Assembly (NCBI GenBank): GCA_963798445.1
Contig: CAWCTH010000003.1
Location: forward strand, 558,001 to 622,000
Direction of reading: 5' to 3'
Origin: DASXAI01 sp963798445
GTDB taxonomy: Bacteria; Actinomycetota; Acidimicrobiia; Acidimicrobiales; Ilumatobacteraceae
DNA length: 64,000 nt
In this document: one piece after another, positions 26,473-34,963 of the stretch
Numbering within the stretch: position 1 is the first letter of the stretch
Layout of the letters: each line of letters starts with the position of its first letter
Position numbers and translations under genes: made by a program
The notes under the pieces: model-generated
Database searches by the model: none
What the model saw: only the letters and a program-made list of their open reading frames with translations
Told to the model about the DNA's origin: nothing

Positions 26473-28257
26473 TCAGTCCTCGAGACGAAGGGCGGCGATG
26501 AAAGCCTCCTGCGGCACCTCGACCCGGCCGATGGACTTCATCCGCTTCTTACCCTCTTTCTGGCGCTCCAGCAGCTTGCGCTTGCGAGTGATATCGCCGC
26601 CATAGCACTTGGCCAGCACGTCCTTGCGCTTGGCCTTCACCGTCTCACGAGAGATGATCTTGCCCCCGATAGCGGCCTGGATCGGGACGTCGAACAGCTG
26701 GCGAGGGATCAGCTCCTTGAGCTTCTCGCACAGGCGACGGCCGTAGTCGTAGGCCCGGTCGCGGTGCACGATGGTGGCAAAGGCGTCGGCGGTGACGCCG
26801 TTCAAGAGCACGTCGACCTTGACCAGGTTGGCCCGCTGGTACACGTCCGGCTCGTAGTCCAGGCTGGCGTATCCCTGCGTGCGGCTCTTGAGCTGATCGA
26901 AGAAATCGATCACCACTTCACCAAGCGGAATGCGGTAGATCAACTCGACCCGTTCCGGCGACAGGTACTCCAGCTTCTGCATCTCGCCGCGGCGCGTCTG
27001 GCAGAGATCCATGACGGTGCCGGTGTAGGTCGTGGGCGTGAGGATGGTGGCCCTCAGGTACGGCTCCTCGATGGCCTCGATCTCCTGCGGCGGGGGCATG
27101 GCCGACGGGTTGTCGATGGCCTCCAGCCCACCATCGGTGCGCAACACCCGATACTCGACCGACGGTGCCGTGGCGATCAGTGAGAGGTTGAACTCCCGCT
27201 CCAGGCGCTCGCGCACGATCTCCATGTGCAGCAGGCCCAGGAAGCCACACCGGAAGCCGAAGCCGAGGGCTCCGGACGTCTCGGGGAGATAGGTGATGGA
27301 TGCGTCGTTGAGCTTGAGCCGCTCCAGGCTCTCGCGCAGGTTCTCGAAGTCGTCGCCGTCGACGGGGTACAGGCCGCAGAACACCATCGGCTTGGGGTCG
27401 CGATAGCCCTCGAGCGCGGCCTTGGCCGGGCGGGCGGCCTCGGTGACGGTCTCGCCCGAACGGGCCTCGCCGACGTCCTTCACGGCGGCGATGAGGTAGC
27501 CGACCTCGCCGGGTCCCAACTCGGCGACCGGCGTCGGGACCGGCAGCCGCACCCCCACCTCGTTGGCCTCGTGGGTGGCGCCGGCCTGCATGAAGCGCAG
27601 CCGCATGTCCGGCGCGATGCGACCGTTCATCACCCGGATCGACGAGACCACGCCGCGGTACTGGTCGTACTGGCTGTCGAAGATGAGGGCCTGCAACGGT
27701 GCCGTCGGGTCGCCGCCGGGCGGCGGGATGTTGGCGATGACGGCGTCGAGCACCTCGCCGACGCCCTCGCCCGTCTTGGCGCTGATGCGAAGGATGTCGA
27801 GGGCGTCGATGCCGAGCACCTTCTCGATCTCCTCCGCGTAGCGGTCGGGCTCGGCCGCCGGCAGGTCGATCTTGTTGAGCACGGCGACGATCTCGAGGTC
27901 GTGTTCCAGCGCCAGGTAGCAGTTGGCCAGCGTCTGCGCCTCGATGCCCTGGGCGGCGTCGACCAGCAGCACGACCCCCTCACACGCGGCCAGGCTGCGG
28001 CTCACCTCGTAGCCGAAGTCGACATGGCCGGGGGTGTCGATGAGGTGGAGGGTGTGGCCCTTCCACTTCACCCGGACGTTCTGCGCCTTGATGGTGATGC
28101 CGCGCTCGCGCTCGATGTCCATGGAGTCGAGGTACTGCTCGCGCATGTCGCGCGCGTCGACGGCGCCGGTCAGTTCGAGGATCCGGTCCGACAGGGTCGA
28201 CTTGCCATGGTCGATGTGGGCGATGATCGAGAAGTTGCGGATGCGCGTGAGGTCCAT
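26473..28257 (-). CDS. lepA: Elongation factor 4 (LepA)
   Basis: A 594-residue translational GTPase that acts on stalled or mistranslocated ribosomes. The G domain has AHIDHGKSTLSDRIL (P-loop), the switch with RERGITIKAQNV, DTPGHVDFGYEV, and NKIDLPAAEP. The LepA-specific C-terminus contains VHRDRAYDYGRRLCEKLKEL, RQLFDVPIQAAIGGKII, AKCYGGDITRKRKLLERQKE. Length is typical (about 600). Divergent from rpsT with about 107 bases between, a conserved neighbourhood in many actinobacteria. Confidence 0.98.
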   Translation of the reverse strand: MDLTRIRNFSIIAHIDHGKSTLSDRILELTGAVDARDMREQYLDSMDIERERGITIKAQNVRVKWKGHTLHLIDTPGHVDFGYEVSRSLAACEGVVLLVDAAQGIEAQTLANCYLALEHDLEIVAVLNKIDLPAAEPDRYAEEIEKVLGIDALDILRISAKTGEGVGEVLDAVIANIPPPGGDPTAPLQALIFDSQYDQYRGVVSSIRVMNGRIAPDMRLRFMQAGATHEANEVGVRLPVPTPVAELGPGEVGYLIAAVKDVGEARSGETVTEAARPAKAALEGYRDPKPMVFCGLYPVDGDDFENLRESLERLKLNDASITYLPETSGALGFGFRCGFLGLLHMEIVRERLEREFNLSLIATAPSVEYRVLRTDGGLEAIDNPSAMPPPQEIEAIEEPYLRATILTPTTYTGTVMDLCQTRRGEMQKLEYLSPERVELIYRIPLGEVVIDFFDQLKSRTQGYASLDYEPDVYQRANLVKVDVLLNGVTADAFATIVHRDRAYDYGRRLCEKLKELIPRQLFDVPIQAAIGGKIISRETVKAKRKDVLAKCYGGDITRKRKLLERQKEGKKRMKSIGRVEVPQEAFIAALRLED

Positions 28258-28364
28258 GGCCGTCTGGCAACGCTACCAACGGGCCTGCGTGGCTCACGGC
28301 CAGCCCGGCTGATAGGTTTGACCGGCTGTTCCGGCAGCTCTCGACCTGATCTCGAAGGACACCC

Positions 28365-28641
28365 ATGGCGAACATCAAGAGCCAGAAGAAGCGCAACCTC
28401 ACCAATGCCAAGGCCCGCGAGCGCAACAAGGCGGTCAAGAGCGAGCTGAAGAACGCGCGTCAAGCAGGCGCTGCACGGTGCCGAGACGGGCGCCGACGAG
28501 GCCGGTGACCAGCTGCGACTGGCCCAGAAGCGCCTCGACAAGGCCGCCAGCAAGGGCGTCATCCACAAGAACCAGGCCGCCCGGCGCAAGAGCCGGCTCA
28601 TGAAGACCGCCGCCGCCCACGCCGCGCCCGTCGAGGCCTGA
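28365..28641 (+). CDS. rpsT: Ribosomal protein S20, one-base frameshift
   Basis: S20 binds 16S rRNA in the small subunit. ATG 28365 starts MANIKSQKKRNLTNAKARER then NKAVKSELKN. Next the frame changes at GAACGCGCGTCAAG (about 28453-28466) and continues VKQALHGAETGADEAGDQLR, then LDKAASKGVIHKNQAARRKS, stop 28641. The span is 3 x 92 + 1, so one extra base in the CGCGCG run is enough; the restored protein has 91 residues, the normal size. As a conserved, normally single-copy gene it is unlikely to be truly broken, so this is strong evidence for sequencing indels. Confidence 0.93.
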
Positions 28642-28665
28642 GCACACCCGTCCGCATGTCGCCGT

Positions 28666-28757
28666 CGCCGGGCTGATCGCCGGCGCTCGTGTTTCGCCGG
28701 GCTGATCGCCGGCGTGATGACCCGCCCGGCTCAGCGCCGGGCGGTTCTGCTTTTCGG
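28666..28757. terminator. Tandem hairpins between rpsT and holA
   Basis: CGCCGGGCTGATCGCCGGCG occurs twice (28666-28685 and 28695-28714), each able to form a short stem. A third hairpin follows: CCCGCCCGGC TCA GCGCCGGGCGG (28721-28744) with the T-rich tail TTCTGCTTTT. It lies between the convergent ends of rpsT and holA and overlaps the holA stop at 28731. The tail favours termination of rpsT. Confidence 0.75.
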
Positions 28758-29717
28758 GGTCAGCCGGGCCAGTCGGGCGACCAGCACCTCCATGACCAGC
28801 TCGGCCGGCCACGCCCGCTGGCCTCGTAGGTCGAGATCGGCGGCGGCCAGCAGTTCGAACGCCCGGGCGATGCCGTCGTGGCCGAGCCGGCGGGACTGGT
28901 CGAGGGCCTTCTGGGCCTGGAACGGTGAGACCTTCAGCGCGCTGGCGGCGCCGGCCCGATCGCGCACCGGAGCACCGTCGAGGCGCAGCATGCGCTCGTA
29001 ATGACTCTGAATGGTGGCCATGACGACCAGCGGGTGGCGGCCGCCGGCGGCCTGCATGCGACCCAGCATCGCCAGGGCGGTGGCGGCGTCGCCCCGGTCG
29101 ATGGCGTCGGTGAGATCCCACGGCGGAACGGCGCCGGCCTCACCGAGGAAGGGTGCCACGTCAGCGGCGGTGAGCTTCGCCGTCCCGGTGCCGATCGACT
29201 CCAGCGTCTCCAGCAGGGCCGGCAGGCGCCCGAGGTCCTCGCCCAGCCAGTCGGCGATCACCGACTTGGCCGACGCGTCGAGCTTCACGTGCGAGACGGC
29301 GACCCGCTCGTCGATCCAGCCGCTGCGCTCCTGGCGGTTCGACCCGGCGCCGGTCGCCGTGATGGTGACCCCGGCCTTCTTGGCGGCGTCGAGGAAGGAC
29401 TTGGGCAGCGCTTTGCCCGATGCGACCATCACCAGGTCAGTGGTCTCGAGCGGGTGCTTCACGTAGGCGGCCAGGAGCGCCAGCTCGTCGGCATTGAATC
29501 GCTGCACGCCGCGGGCCACCACGACGCGACGATCGGTGAGGAACGGCGGGGTCTGGGCGGCGTCCACGACGGCACTGACGGGATAGTCGTCGCCGTCGAG
29601 CTCGGTGACCACGAGGCTCCGGTCGCCCGTGCCCACGAGCCGGTGCACCAGCTCGGTGGTGGCTTCGGCGAGGAGGACCTCGTCCTCGCCCCGTAAGAGG
29701 TGCAGCGTCGCCGTCAT
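28731..29717 (-). CDS. holA: DNA polymerase III delta subunit
   Basis: A 328-residue clamp-loader subunit that opens the beta clamp. The start MTATLHLLRGEDEVLLAEAT is typical, followed by DAAQTPPFLTDRRVVVARGV, then AYVKHPLETTDLVMVASGKA, DWLGEDLGRLPALLETLESI and the C-terminal domain VSPFQAQKALDQSRRLGHDG. Length is normal. ATG 29717 overlaps the stop of the upstream gene by four bases (ATGA), so translation is coupled. It lies downstream of comEC, the usual comEC-holA neighbourhood, here with one extra gene between. Confidence 0.93.
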   Translation of the reverse strand: MTATLHLLRGEDEVLLAEATTELVHRLVGTGDRSLVVTELDGDDYPVSAVVDAAQTPPFLTDRRVVVARGVQRFNADELALLAAYVKHPLETTDLVMVASGKALPKSFLDAAKKAGVTITATGAGSNRQERSGWIDERVAVSHVKLDASAKSVIADWLGEDLGRLPALLETLESIGTGTAKLTAADVAPFLGEAGAVPPWDLTDAIDRGDAATALAMLGRMQAAGGRHPLVVMATIQSHYERMLRLDGAPVRDRAGAASALKVSPFQAQKALDQSRRLGHDGIARAFELLAAADLDLRGQRAWPAELVMEVLVARLARLTPKSRTARR

Positions 29718-30376
29718 CGGCCTCGAAGACTGCAGGCGGTGGTCGGGCTGGTGCCGGTGGGGCTGGCGCCGGTCGGCGGACAGGGACGGCTGGCGGCATC
29801 GACGATGGCGGCCAGCACGTCGGCCACCCGGCGGGCGGCCTGGACATCGCGGGTGCGCAGCAGTCGCAACCCGGACACGATGGCGACGGCATGAGTGGCG
29901 GCGTCGACTGTCGTGACGACGACCGGGTAGGCGTGCCGGGCTGCGGGAGCATCGGTCTGCTCCCCGCCGTCGAGCAGTACGGCCTCGGCGGGCACACCGC
30001 CGGCGATGGCGCGGTTGACGGCGTCGGGGGGCAGCAGCACAGACGCCCCGGCGTGCGCCGCCGCCAGGCCGACGTCGATCCGGGACGAGGCCACGACGAC
30101 GGGCACGCCGGCGCACGACCGGAGCGCGTCGACCCGAGCGGCAAGGCCGGCAGCACCGGCGCCGGTATCGGCGGCCCCCTCGGCTGCGTTGCGGGCGGGG
30201 CCGGAGGCGGTGGCGGCGTCGATGGCGAGGGCGTCGGCACCCAGCGTGACCAGCAGCTTGGCCTCCCGGCAGGCGTCGGCGCGGCGGGACTTGTCGCCGG
30301 CGATCGCGTCCAGGCGGCCGATGACCACCGCCCGGTGCGACACGTCGTAGGTAGACGAGCCCAGCACGACCTGCAC
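29714..30376 (-). CDS. Degenerate dihydropteroate-synthase-like TIM-barrel protein
   Basis: A 220-residue protein with a faint dihydropteroate synthase (DHPS) pattern: VVIGRLDAIAGDKSRRADAC (compare MG-x-LN-x-TPDSFSDGG), AKLLVTLGADALAIDAATAS, RVDALRSCAGVPVVVASSRI, AAAHAGASVLLPPD. The catalytic pterin/sulfonamide residues are not conserved, and the protein is shorter than DHPS (about 280). It is coupled by ATGA overlap to holA. Its role is unknown; it may be a non-catalytic barrel. The family call is tentative. Confidence 0.6.
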   Translation of the reverse strand: MQVVLGSSTYDVSHRAVVIGRLDAIAGDKSRRADACREAKLLVTLGADALAIDAATASGPARNAAEGAADTGAGAAGLAARVDALRSCAGVPVVVASSRIDVGLAAAHAGASVLLPPDAVNRAIAGGVPAEAVLLDGGEQTDAPAARHAYPVVVTTVDAATHAVAIVSGLRLLRTRDVQAARRVADVLAAIVDAASRPCPPTGASPTGTSPTTACSLRGR

Positions 30377-30569
30377 GGCGGCGAACCTACTGGCGCCCGG
30401 CCCGAGCCGAGCGACGGCGACGCCGCGAAGTGCGTCGGCCGCGACACGAATTCAGCGCGCTGGTGAACAACTTCGCGGCCGTGGCCCCACGCAGGCAGCC
30501 GTCGGCCGAGGGGTCGACGACCGGCCGGCAGCCCGACCAGCGCGACGACCGGCCCGTGCCTCCCCCGGG
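30377..30569. other. Intergenic region between comEC and the DHPS-like gene
   Basis: About 190 bases without a supported gene or clear terminator. The local codon-like bias belongs to no open frame with a start on either strand. Confidence 0.4.
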
Positions 30570-32372
30570 CTAGGGGTCGGCCGTCGGGTGGCGCGCCACA
30601 TCGACGTCGAGGCTGCCGTCGTCAGTGACGCTCACGGCCACGTCCAGCCCACCGACGGAGAACCCGGCACCGCCATCAAGCGGTGACGCCCCGGCGAGAC
30701 CGGTGCCCGCCGGCGCCAGCACGATCGACGGCTGGAAGCGCCGGACGACGGGCTCCAGCGCGCGATCGAGATCGGCCGAGCGTGATGTGGCCACCACGAC
30801 ATCGACGCGGTCGACGCCCAGCGTGCGCAGCGCCGTCAGCAAACCCAGGTCCGCGCCATCGGCGACGAGCACCGCGGCGTCGCCCGAGCGCCACACCCGC
30901 GCCGCGCGCCCGGCGGCGGCCGCCGTCAACGATGCCGACCCGCCGACCGGCAGCACGCTCACGAACACACCGGTGACCAGCGCCCCTCCGGCCACGGCGA
31001 GCCACCGGCCCGGATGGCGGCGGCGGCGACGGGCCAGGACGCGGGCGACGACGAAGGCGGCCACTGCGACCCCCAGGACGAGGACATGGGGCAGGCGGAA
31101 CTCGCCCACGGGCGTGGCCGCCGCCACCCGCGCCACCAGGGCGATCCAGCGCACGGCCATGCGGGTGGGTAGGTGCAGCACCGGTGCCAGCCCGGGCACC
31201 AGGCCGGCGACGACGCCGGCGGGGAGGCCCCACACCATCAGCGGCCCGGCGACGGGAACGGCCAGGAGGTTGGCCGGTATCGAGACGAGCGGCAGGCCTC
31301 CGAACACCGTGACCGAGACCGGGGCCACGCCGATCTGGGCCGCGACGGTGACGGCCAGTGCCTCGGCCAGAGGTCGGGGGCCGGGCAGTCGCGCCGCCAG
31401 TGGCGCGCCCAGCACGGCGATGCCGGCGGTGGCTCCGACCGACAGCCACCAACCCACGGACCACACCAGCAACGGATCGACCAGCACCATCAATGCGACG
31501 GCCAGCGCCAGCAACCGCATCGTGCTGGCCGGACGGGCGAGTACGACGGCACTGGCGGCGACGGCGGCCATGGCGCCGGCGCGCAGGACCGACGGTTCGA
31601 ACCGGGTGAGCAGCGCGAACCATGCGACCAGCCCCACGGTGGCCGCGAACCGCCAGCGCATCGTCAGACGCCGCAGTAGCGGACCGGCCAGGGCCAGGGC
31701 AAACGCGAGGTTCTCCCCGGAGACAGCCGTCAGATGGCTGAGCCCGGACGCCCGGAAGTCGTCGACCAGCTCGGGTGGCTCGTCGCGGTCGTCGCCGAGC
31801 ACGAAGCCGGTGAACAACGCCCGCTCCGCCGGTGACAGCGGCCAGGCACCGTCCTCGAGGGCCCGGCGAACGCGGTTGGCGGCCCTGCTGGCCGGATCGC
31901 CGTCGTCGAAGTCGCCGAGTTGCTGCACTTGCAACTGACCGGCGACGTGGCGCTCAGCGAGACGGCGACGCACCAAGGGCGACACCGGACCGACCGTGCC
32001 AACCATCGCCACCCGCTCCCCCGCCTGGCGAACCTTCAGGCGGGCCGCGGCCGGTCCTCTGGCCCAGGCCTCCAGCCGGCCATCCTGAGCGGATCGCACC
32101 TGCACCCGCACGGCCGACCCGAACGTCTCCGGGTCGCCGACCAGCGTGACCACACCGGCGAAGGGCGCGGGATGAACGGGTGCCGTGCCGGCCCACGCCG
32201 CCGCCGACAGCGCCCCGGCCAGCAGCGCCGCGCCGAGGCACAGCAGCGCAGGGCGGCGCGCCACGAACGCGATCACGATCACCACCACACCGAGCCACGC
32301 CGGTGCCGCCAGCACCGCCCACGCGCCGGCGACGACAGCGACCGCCAACGCCACCGCCCATCCGTCGTTCAT
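30570..32372 (-). CDS. comEC: ComEC/Rec2 DNA uptake channel
   Basis: A 600-residue polytopic membrane protein that carries single-stranded DNA across the membrane. N-terminal helices (WAVALAVAVVAGAWAVLAAP), an external OB-like part (FAGVVTLVGDPETFGSAVRV), then the competence core: RALFTGFVLGDDRDEPPELV, DDFRASGLSHLTAVSGENLA, SVLRAGAMAAVAA, and PVSVTVFGGLPLVSIPANLL. The C-terminal metallo-beta-lactamase-like domain is reduced (VADGADLGLLTALRTLGVDR) and lacks an HxHxDH motif. ATG 32372 (MNDGWAVAL) is chosen because the upstream in-frame Met would overlap the divergent gene's promoter region. Confidence 0.93.
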   Translation of the reverse strand: MNDGWAVALAVAVVAGAWAVLAAPAWLGVVVIVIAFVARRPALLCLGAALLAGALSAAAWAGTAPVHPAPFAGVVTLVGDPETFGSAVRVQVRSAQDGRLEAWARGPAAARLKVRQAGERVAMVGTVGPVSPLVRRRLAERHVAGQLQVQQLGDFDDGDPASRAANRVRRALEDGAWPLSPAERALFTGFVLGDDRDEPPELVDDFRASGLSHLTAVSGENLAFALALAGPLLRRLTMRWRFAATVGLVAWFALLTRFEPSVLRAGAMAAVAASAVVLARPASTMRLLALAVALMVLVDPLLVWSVGWWLSVGATAGIAVLGAPLAARLPGPRPLAEALAVTVAAQIGVAPVSVTVFGGLPLVSIPANLLAVPVAGPLMVWGLPAGVVAGLVPGLAPVLHLPTRMAVRWIALVARVAAATPVGEFRLPHVLVLGVAVAAFVVARVLARRRRRHPGRWLAVAGGALVTGVFVSVLPVGGSASLTAAAAGRAARVWRSGDAAVLVADGADLGLLTALRTLGVDRVDVVVATSRSADLDRALEPVVRRFQPSIVLAPAGTGLAGASPLDGGAGFSVGGLDVAVSVTDDGSLDVDVARHPTADP

Positions 32373-32454
32373 CACTGCTCCCGGTCGTGGATGGACGTTG
32401 CGGGGGACGTGCCTGTCCCAGTTCTGGGGGTGGCGGCGCCCTAGCATCGCCGAG

Positions 32455-32913
32455 ATGCGCGTGCACCCCGACGCCACCGTCGTCGTGCCGGCAGGCCCGC
32501 TGGCCTACCGGCGACGGCTGCGATCCGTTGGGCCGTTCATGGCGTTGTTGCCGCCGTTCGTCGCGTTGGTGTTGGCCTCGGCGGTGTGGCAGTTCACCAA
32601 CTGCTCTGGCGAGGCGTGCGTCACCTCAGGCGCGGCGGGGTGGCTGCTGGCGGCGATGGCGTTGCCCACGTCGCTCGTCGTGGGCATGCCGTGGGAGGCG
32701 GGCAGCCTGCGCTACGTGGTGATGGGGATCACGAGCGCCCTGATCTGGATGGCGCTGGGGTACCTGGCGGCGCGCCGGGCCACTCGCTCGCCGGTGGCCG
32801 ACTGGCGGGACTGGTGGCGCGAATACGTCTGGTACCTGCTGGGCGTGTGGGCGGGCGTGCTGGCGGCGCTCGCGCTGCTGGCCTACGTGGTGCAGCACCG
32901 CGTGTTCCTGTAG
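32455..32913 (+). CDS. Small membrane protein of unknown function between comEC and comEA
   Basis: A 152-residue protein with about four hydrophobic helices: FMALLPPFVALVLASAVWQF, AAGWLLAAMALPTSLVVGM, YVVMGITSALIWMALGYLAA and LLGVWAGVLAALALLAYVV. Two cysteines in NCSGEACVTSG between helices 1 and 2 may form an external disulfide. No family is recognised. It is encoded opposite to the com genes on both sides, so it interrupts the usual comEA-comEC order. ATG 32455. Confidence 0.7.
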   Translation: MRVHPDATVVVPAGPLAYRRRLRSVGPFMALLPPFVALVLASAVWQFTNCSGEACVTSGAAGWLLAAMALPTSLVVGMPWEAGSLRYVVMGITSALIWMALGYLAARRATRSPVADWRDWWREYVWYLLGVWAGVLAALALLAYVVQHRVFL

Positions 32914-32955
32914 TCGTGACCCGCCCGAACCCGACGCGCCTGAAGCTGGCACTCA

Positions 32956-33756
32956 TCAGCCGACCCTGACGAGGTCGCGGAAGGCGTCGAGCTTGGCCGG
33001 GCCGATGCCGCGCACCTCCAGGAGATCGTCGACGGCGACGAAGGGGCCGTGCTCCGTGCGGTAGTCGAGGATCGCCGTAGCGGTCGCCGGGCCGACGCCA
33101 GGTAGGGCGTCGAGCTGCGCCGATGTGGCTTGGTTGAGGTCGAGCGGCGCCGCCGGCGAAGGTGGATCGGGACCTCCCCCGCCATCACTGGTGGTGCTGG
33201 CCGGGCCACTGACCGGGGGCGCGATCTCGCCGACGCGGGGTACGTAGACCCTGGCGCCGTCGGTGACCTTGGCCGCCAGCGCGACGGCCTGGAGGTCGGC
33301 GTCGGCCGTGGGACCCCCGGCGGCGGTGACCACGTCGACCACGCGGGCGCCTCCGGCCACGTGGTACACGCCGGGCACAGCCACGGCACCGGCCGCCTGC
33401 ACGATGACGTCGACCGGCGGGCTCGACGCCGTGGAGCTGGCACCGGACGCGGCGGCCGCAGGCGGCGTCGAGCCAGAGCCGGGCGAGCCCGAGCCCGAGC
33501 CCGACGTCACCGCCACCCCTACGCCCGCGCCCGACGATCGCGCCGACGGCAGCGACCGTTCCACGGGCGGCGCCGGGGTCCGCAGCAGCCACCACGCCGT
33601 CACCGCCACCAGCAGCACCGCCCCGGCGGTGGTGGCCAGCCGCGCCAGGGTGACCGCGGCGAGCACACCACCGGCGCGCTGGCGCCAGGACTGATCCGGC
33701 GGGGGTCGTAACAACTCGACCACGATCTTCCTCCTGGGCGCGCTCGAAAGGGCCAA
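32956..33756 (-). CDS. comEA: ComEA DNA receptor
   Basis: A 266-residue membrane-anchored DNA-binding protein that feeds ComEC. One transmembrane helix (TTAGAVLLVAVTAWWLL, residues about 42-60), a Ser/Gly linker, an SLBB domain (VIVQAAGAVAVPGVYHVAGG, ARVVDVVTAAGG), then the helix-hairpin-helix pair LDLNQATSAQLDALPGVGPA and AVDDLLEVRGIGPAKLDAF. Domain order and length are typical for actinobacterial ComEA. ATG 33756. Competence for DNA uptake is suggested but no pilus genes are in view. Confidence 0.93.
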   Translation of the reverse strand: MALSSAPRRKIVVELLRPPPDQSWRQRAGGVLAAVTLARLATTAGAVLLVAVTAWWLLRTPAPPVERSLPSARSSGAGVGVAVTSGSGSGSPGSGSTPPAAAASGASSTASSPPVDVIVQAAGAVAVPGVYHVAGGARVVDVVTAAGGPTADADLQAVALAAKVTDGARVYVPRVGEIAPPVSGPASTTSDGGGGPDPPSPAAPLDLNQATSAQLDALPGVGPATATAILDYRTEHGPFVAVDDLLEVRGIGPAKLDAFRDLVRVG

Positions 33757-33867
33757 CAGGGGAAGTGGGCGGCAGCGTAGCGCCGCGATCGACGGGCGCC
33801 ACCGCCACGCGTCGATGTTCCGGAACTCGGTGCACGACGCGTCGCGCCGAGGCGATGGAACCCGTGG

Positions 33868-34170
33868 TCAGGTCGACCGGCGCGCCAGCCAGTCGGCTTC
33901 GATCTCGAAGGGAATGCGCCGGTAGGCGCCCCAGTGACCTTTCCGGCAGAGCCGCCACTTGGCGTACGAACCGAGGTAGCGCGCCGCGAAGCCCAGCAGG
34001 CCGAAGCGGCGCCACTGCCGCACGTGCACCACCTCATGGTTCATGAGGTACCGCGAGCGTTCGTGACCGGACCGAACGGAGATGACCGAACCGATGGTGA
34101 TGGCGTGGGCGCCTGGGGGCACCGGCCCGCCGACGACCACGACGACGCCGGGGCGACGCTCGATGCGCAC
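33868..34170 (-). CDS. Small HExxH metallopeptidase-like protein
   Basis: A 100-residue protein with the zinc motif HEVVH in YLMNHEVVHVRQWRRFG and a likely third ligand in RIPFEIEADWLAR. The family pattern, AITIGSVISVRSGHE then RYLGSYAKWRLCRKGHWGAY, is one I recognise from actinobacterial genomes as small proteins of unknown function. GTG 34170 is chosen; it lies 10 bases after the thioredoxin stop. No signal peptide. Substrate unknown. Confidence 0.7.
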   Translation of the reverse strand: MRIERRPGVVVVVGGPVPPGAHAITIGSVISVRSGHERSRYLMNHEVVHVRQWRRFGLLGFAARYLGSYAKWRLCRKGHWGAYRRIPFEIEADWLARRST

Positions 34171-34180
34171 CGGCGGCGGG

Positions 34181-34888
34181 TCAGAACAGCCGGTTGGTGA
34201 GCTGGCGCCGGTACGACGCCGTGCGGGGATCGTCGGGGCCGAGGAGCTCCAGGATGTCGACGAACTCCTGACGGGCGTCCTCGTCGTCACGGACCCGGTC
34301 GAGGAGCGACGTCAACGTGGCGTCGTAGTCGTCGGTGGGCTCGTCGCCCAACCGGGCGAGGGCGGCGACGTGGCGCACCCGGTCCGTCTCAGGCACCCGG
34401 GCCAGCAGGGCCAGCGCCTCCTCGTGCTCGCCCCGCTCGACCAGCAACTGAGCCAGACCGACGACCGCGTCCTCATCACCGGGCGCGATCTCGAGGGCCT
34501 GGCGGAGGCTGTCTTCGTCGCCTGCGGCGATCAGCTTGGAGAGCTGCTCCTCCTCGGCCGAGGGCAGCAGGCGCTCCACGAACTCCCGCACGGTGGGCTC
34601 GGGTTGGGCGCCCAGGAAGCCGTCGACCGGCTGGCCGTCCTTCACCGCCACCACGAGCGGGATGCTCTGCACGCCGAAGGCCGCCGAGATCTGCGGGTTC
34701 TCGTCGACGTTGACCTTGACGAGCGCGACCTTGCCCTCCGTCTCGTCGATGACCTTCTCGATGATGGGGCCGAGCGTGCGGCACGGACCGCACCACGGCG
34801 CCCACAGATCAACGACGACCGGTACGTCCTGGGACCGCTGCATCACTTCGATCTCGAAGGTGGCATCGGTGACATCAACAGCAGCCAT
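34181..34888 (-). CDS. Thioredoxin with TPR-like C-terminal region (CnoX/YbbN type)
   Basis: A 235-residue protein. Residues 1-108 are a thioredoxin domain with the active site WCGPC (C33, C36), DVPVVVDLWAP and cis-Pro in GVQSIPLVVAVKDG. Residues about 115-235 are helical repeats (DSLRQALEIAPGDEDAVVGL, LLVERGEHEEALALLARVPE). This fusion is the CnoX/YbbN type: a redox-active holdase that protects clients from oxidation and passes them to chaperonins. ATG 34888. It is followed after 10 bases by the small metallopeptidase. Confidence 0.93.
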   Translation of the reverse strand: MAAVDVTDATFEIEVMQRSQDVPVVVDLWAPWCGPCRTLGPIIEKVIDETEGKVALVKVNVDENPQISAAFGVQSIPLVVAVKDGQPVDGFLGAQPEPTVREFVERLLPSAEEEQLSKLIAAGDEDSLRQALEIAPGDEDAVVGLAQLLVERGEHEEALALLARVPETDRVRHVAALARLGDEPTDDYDATLTSLLDRVRDDEDARQEFVDILELLGPDDPRTASYRRQLTNRLF

Positions 34889-34963
34889 GACGCAAAAGGC
34901 TACCGGCGCACGGAGCGGACCGGCGGCGGAGGCGGCGGCAGCAACTCAGTACCCTTCCGAGCT

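Noticed and set aside
34082..34963. Upstream extension of the phosphotransferase frame
   Set aside because: Runs antisense to the thioredoxin gene; the family N-terminus begins at 34964.
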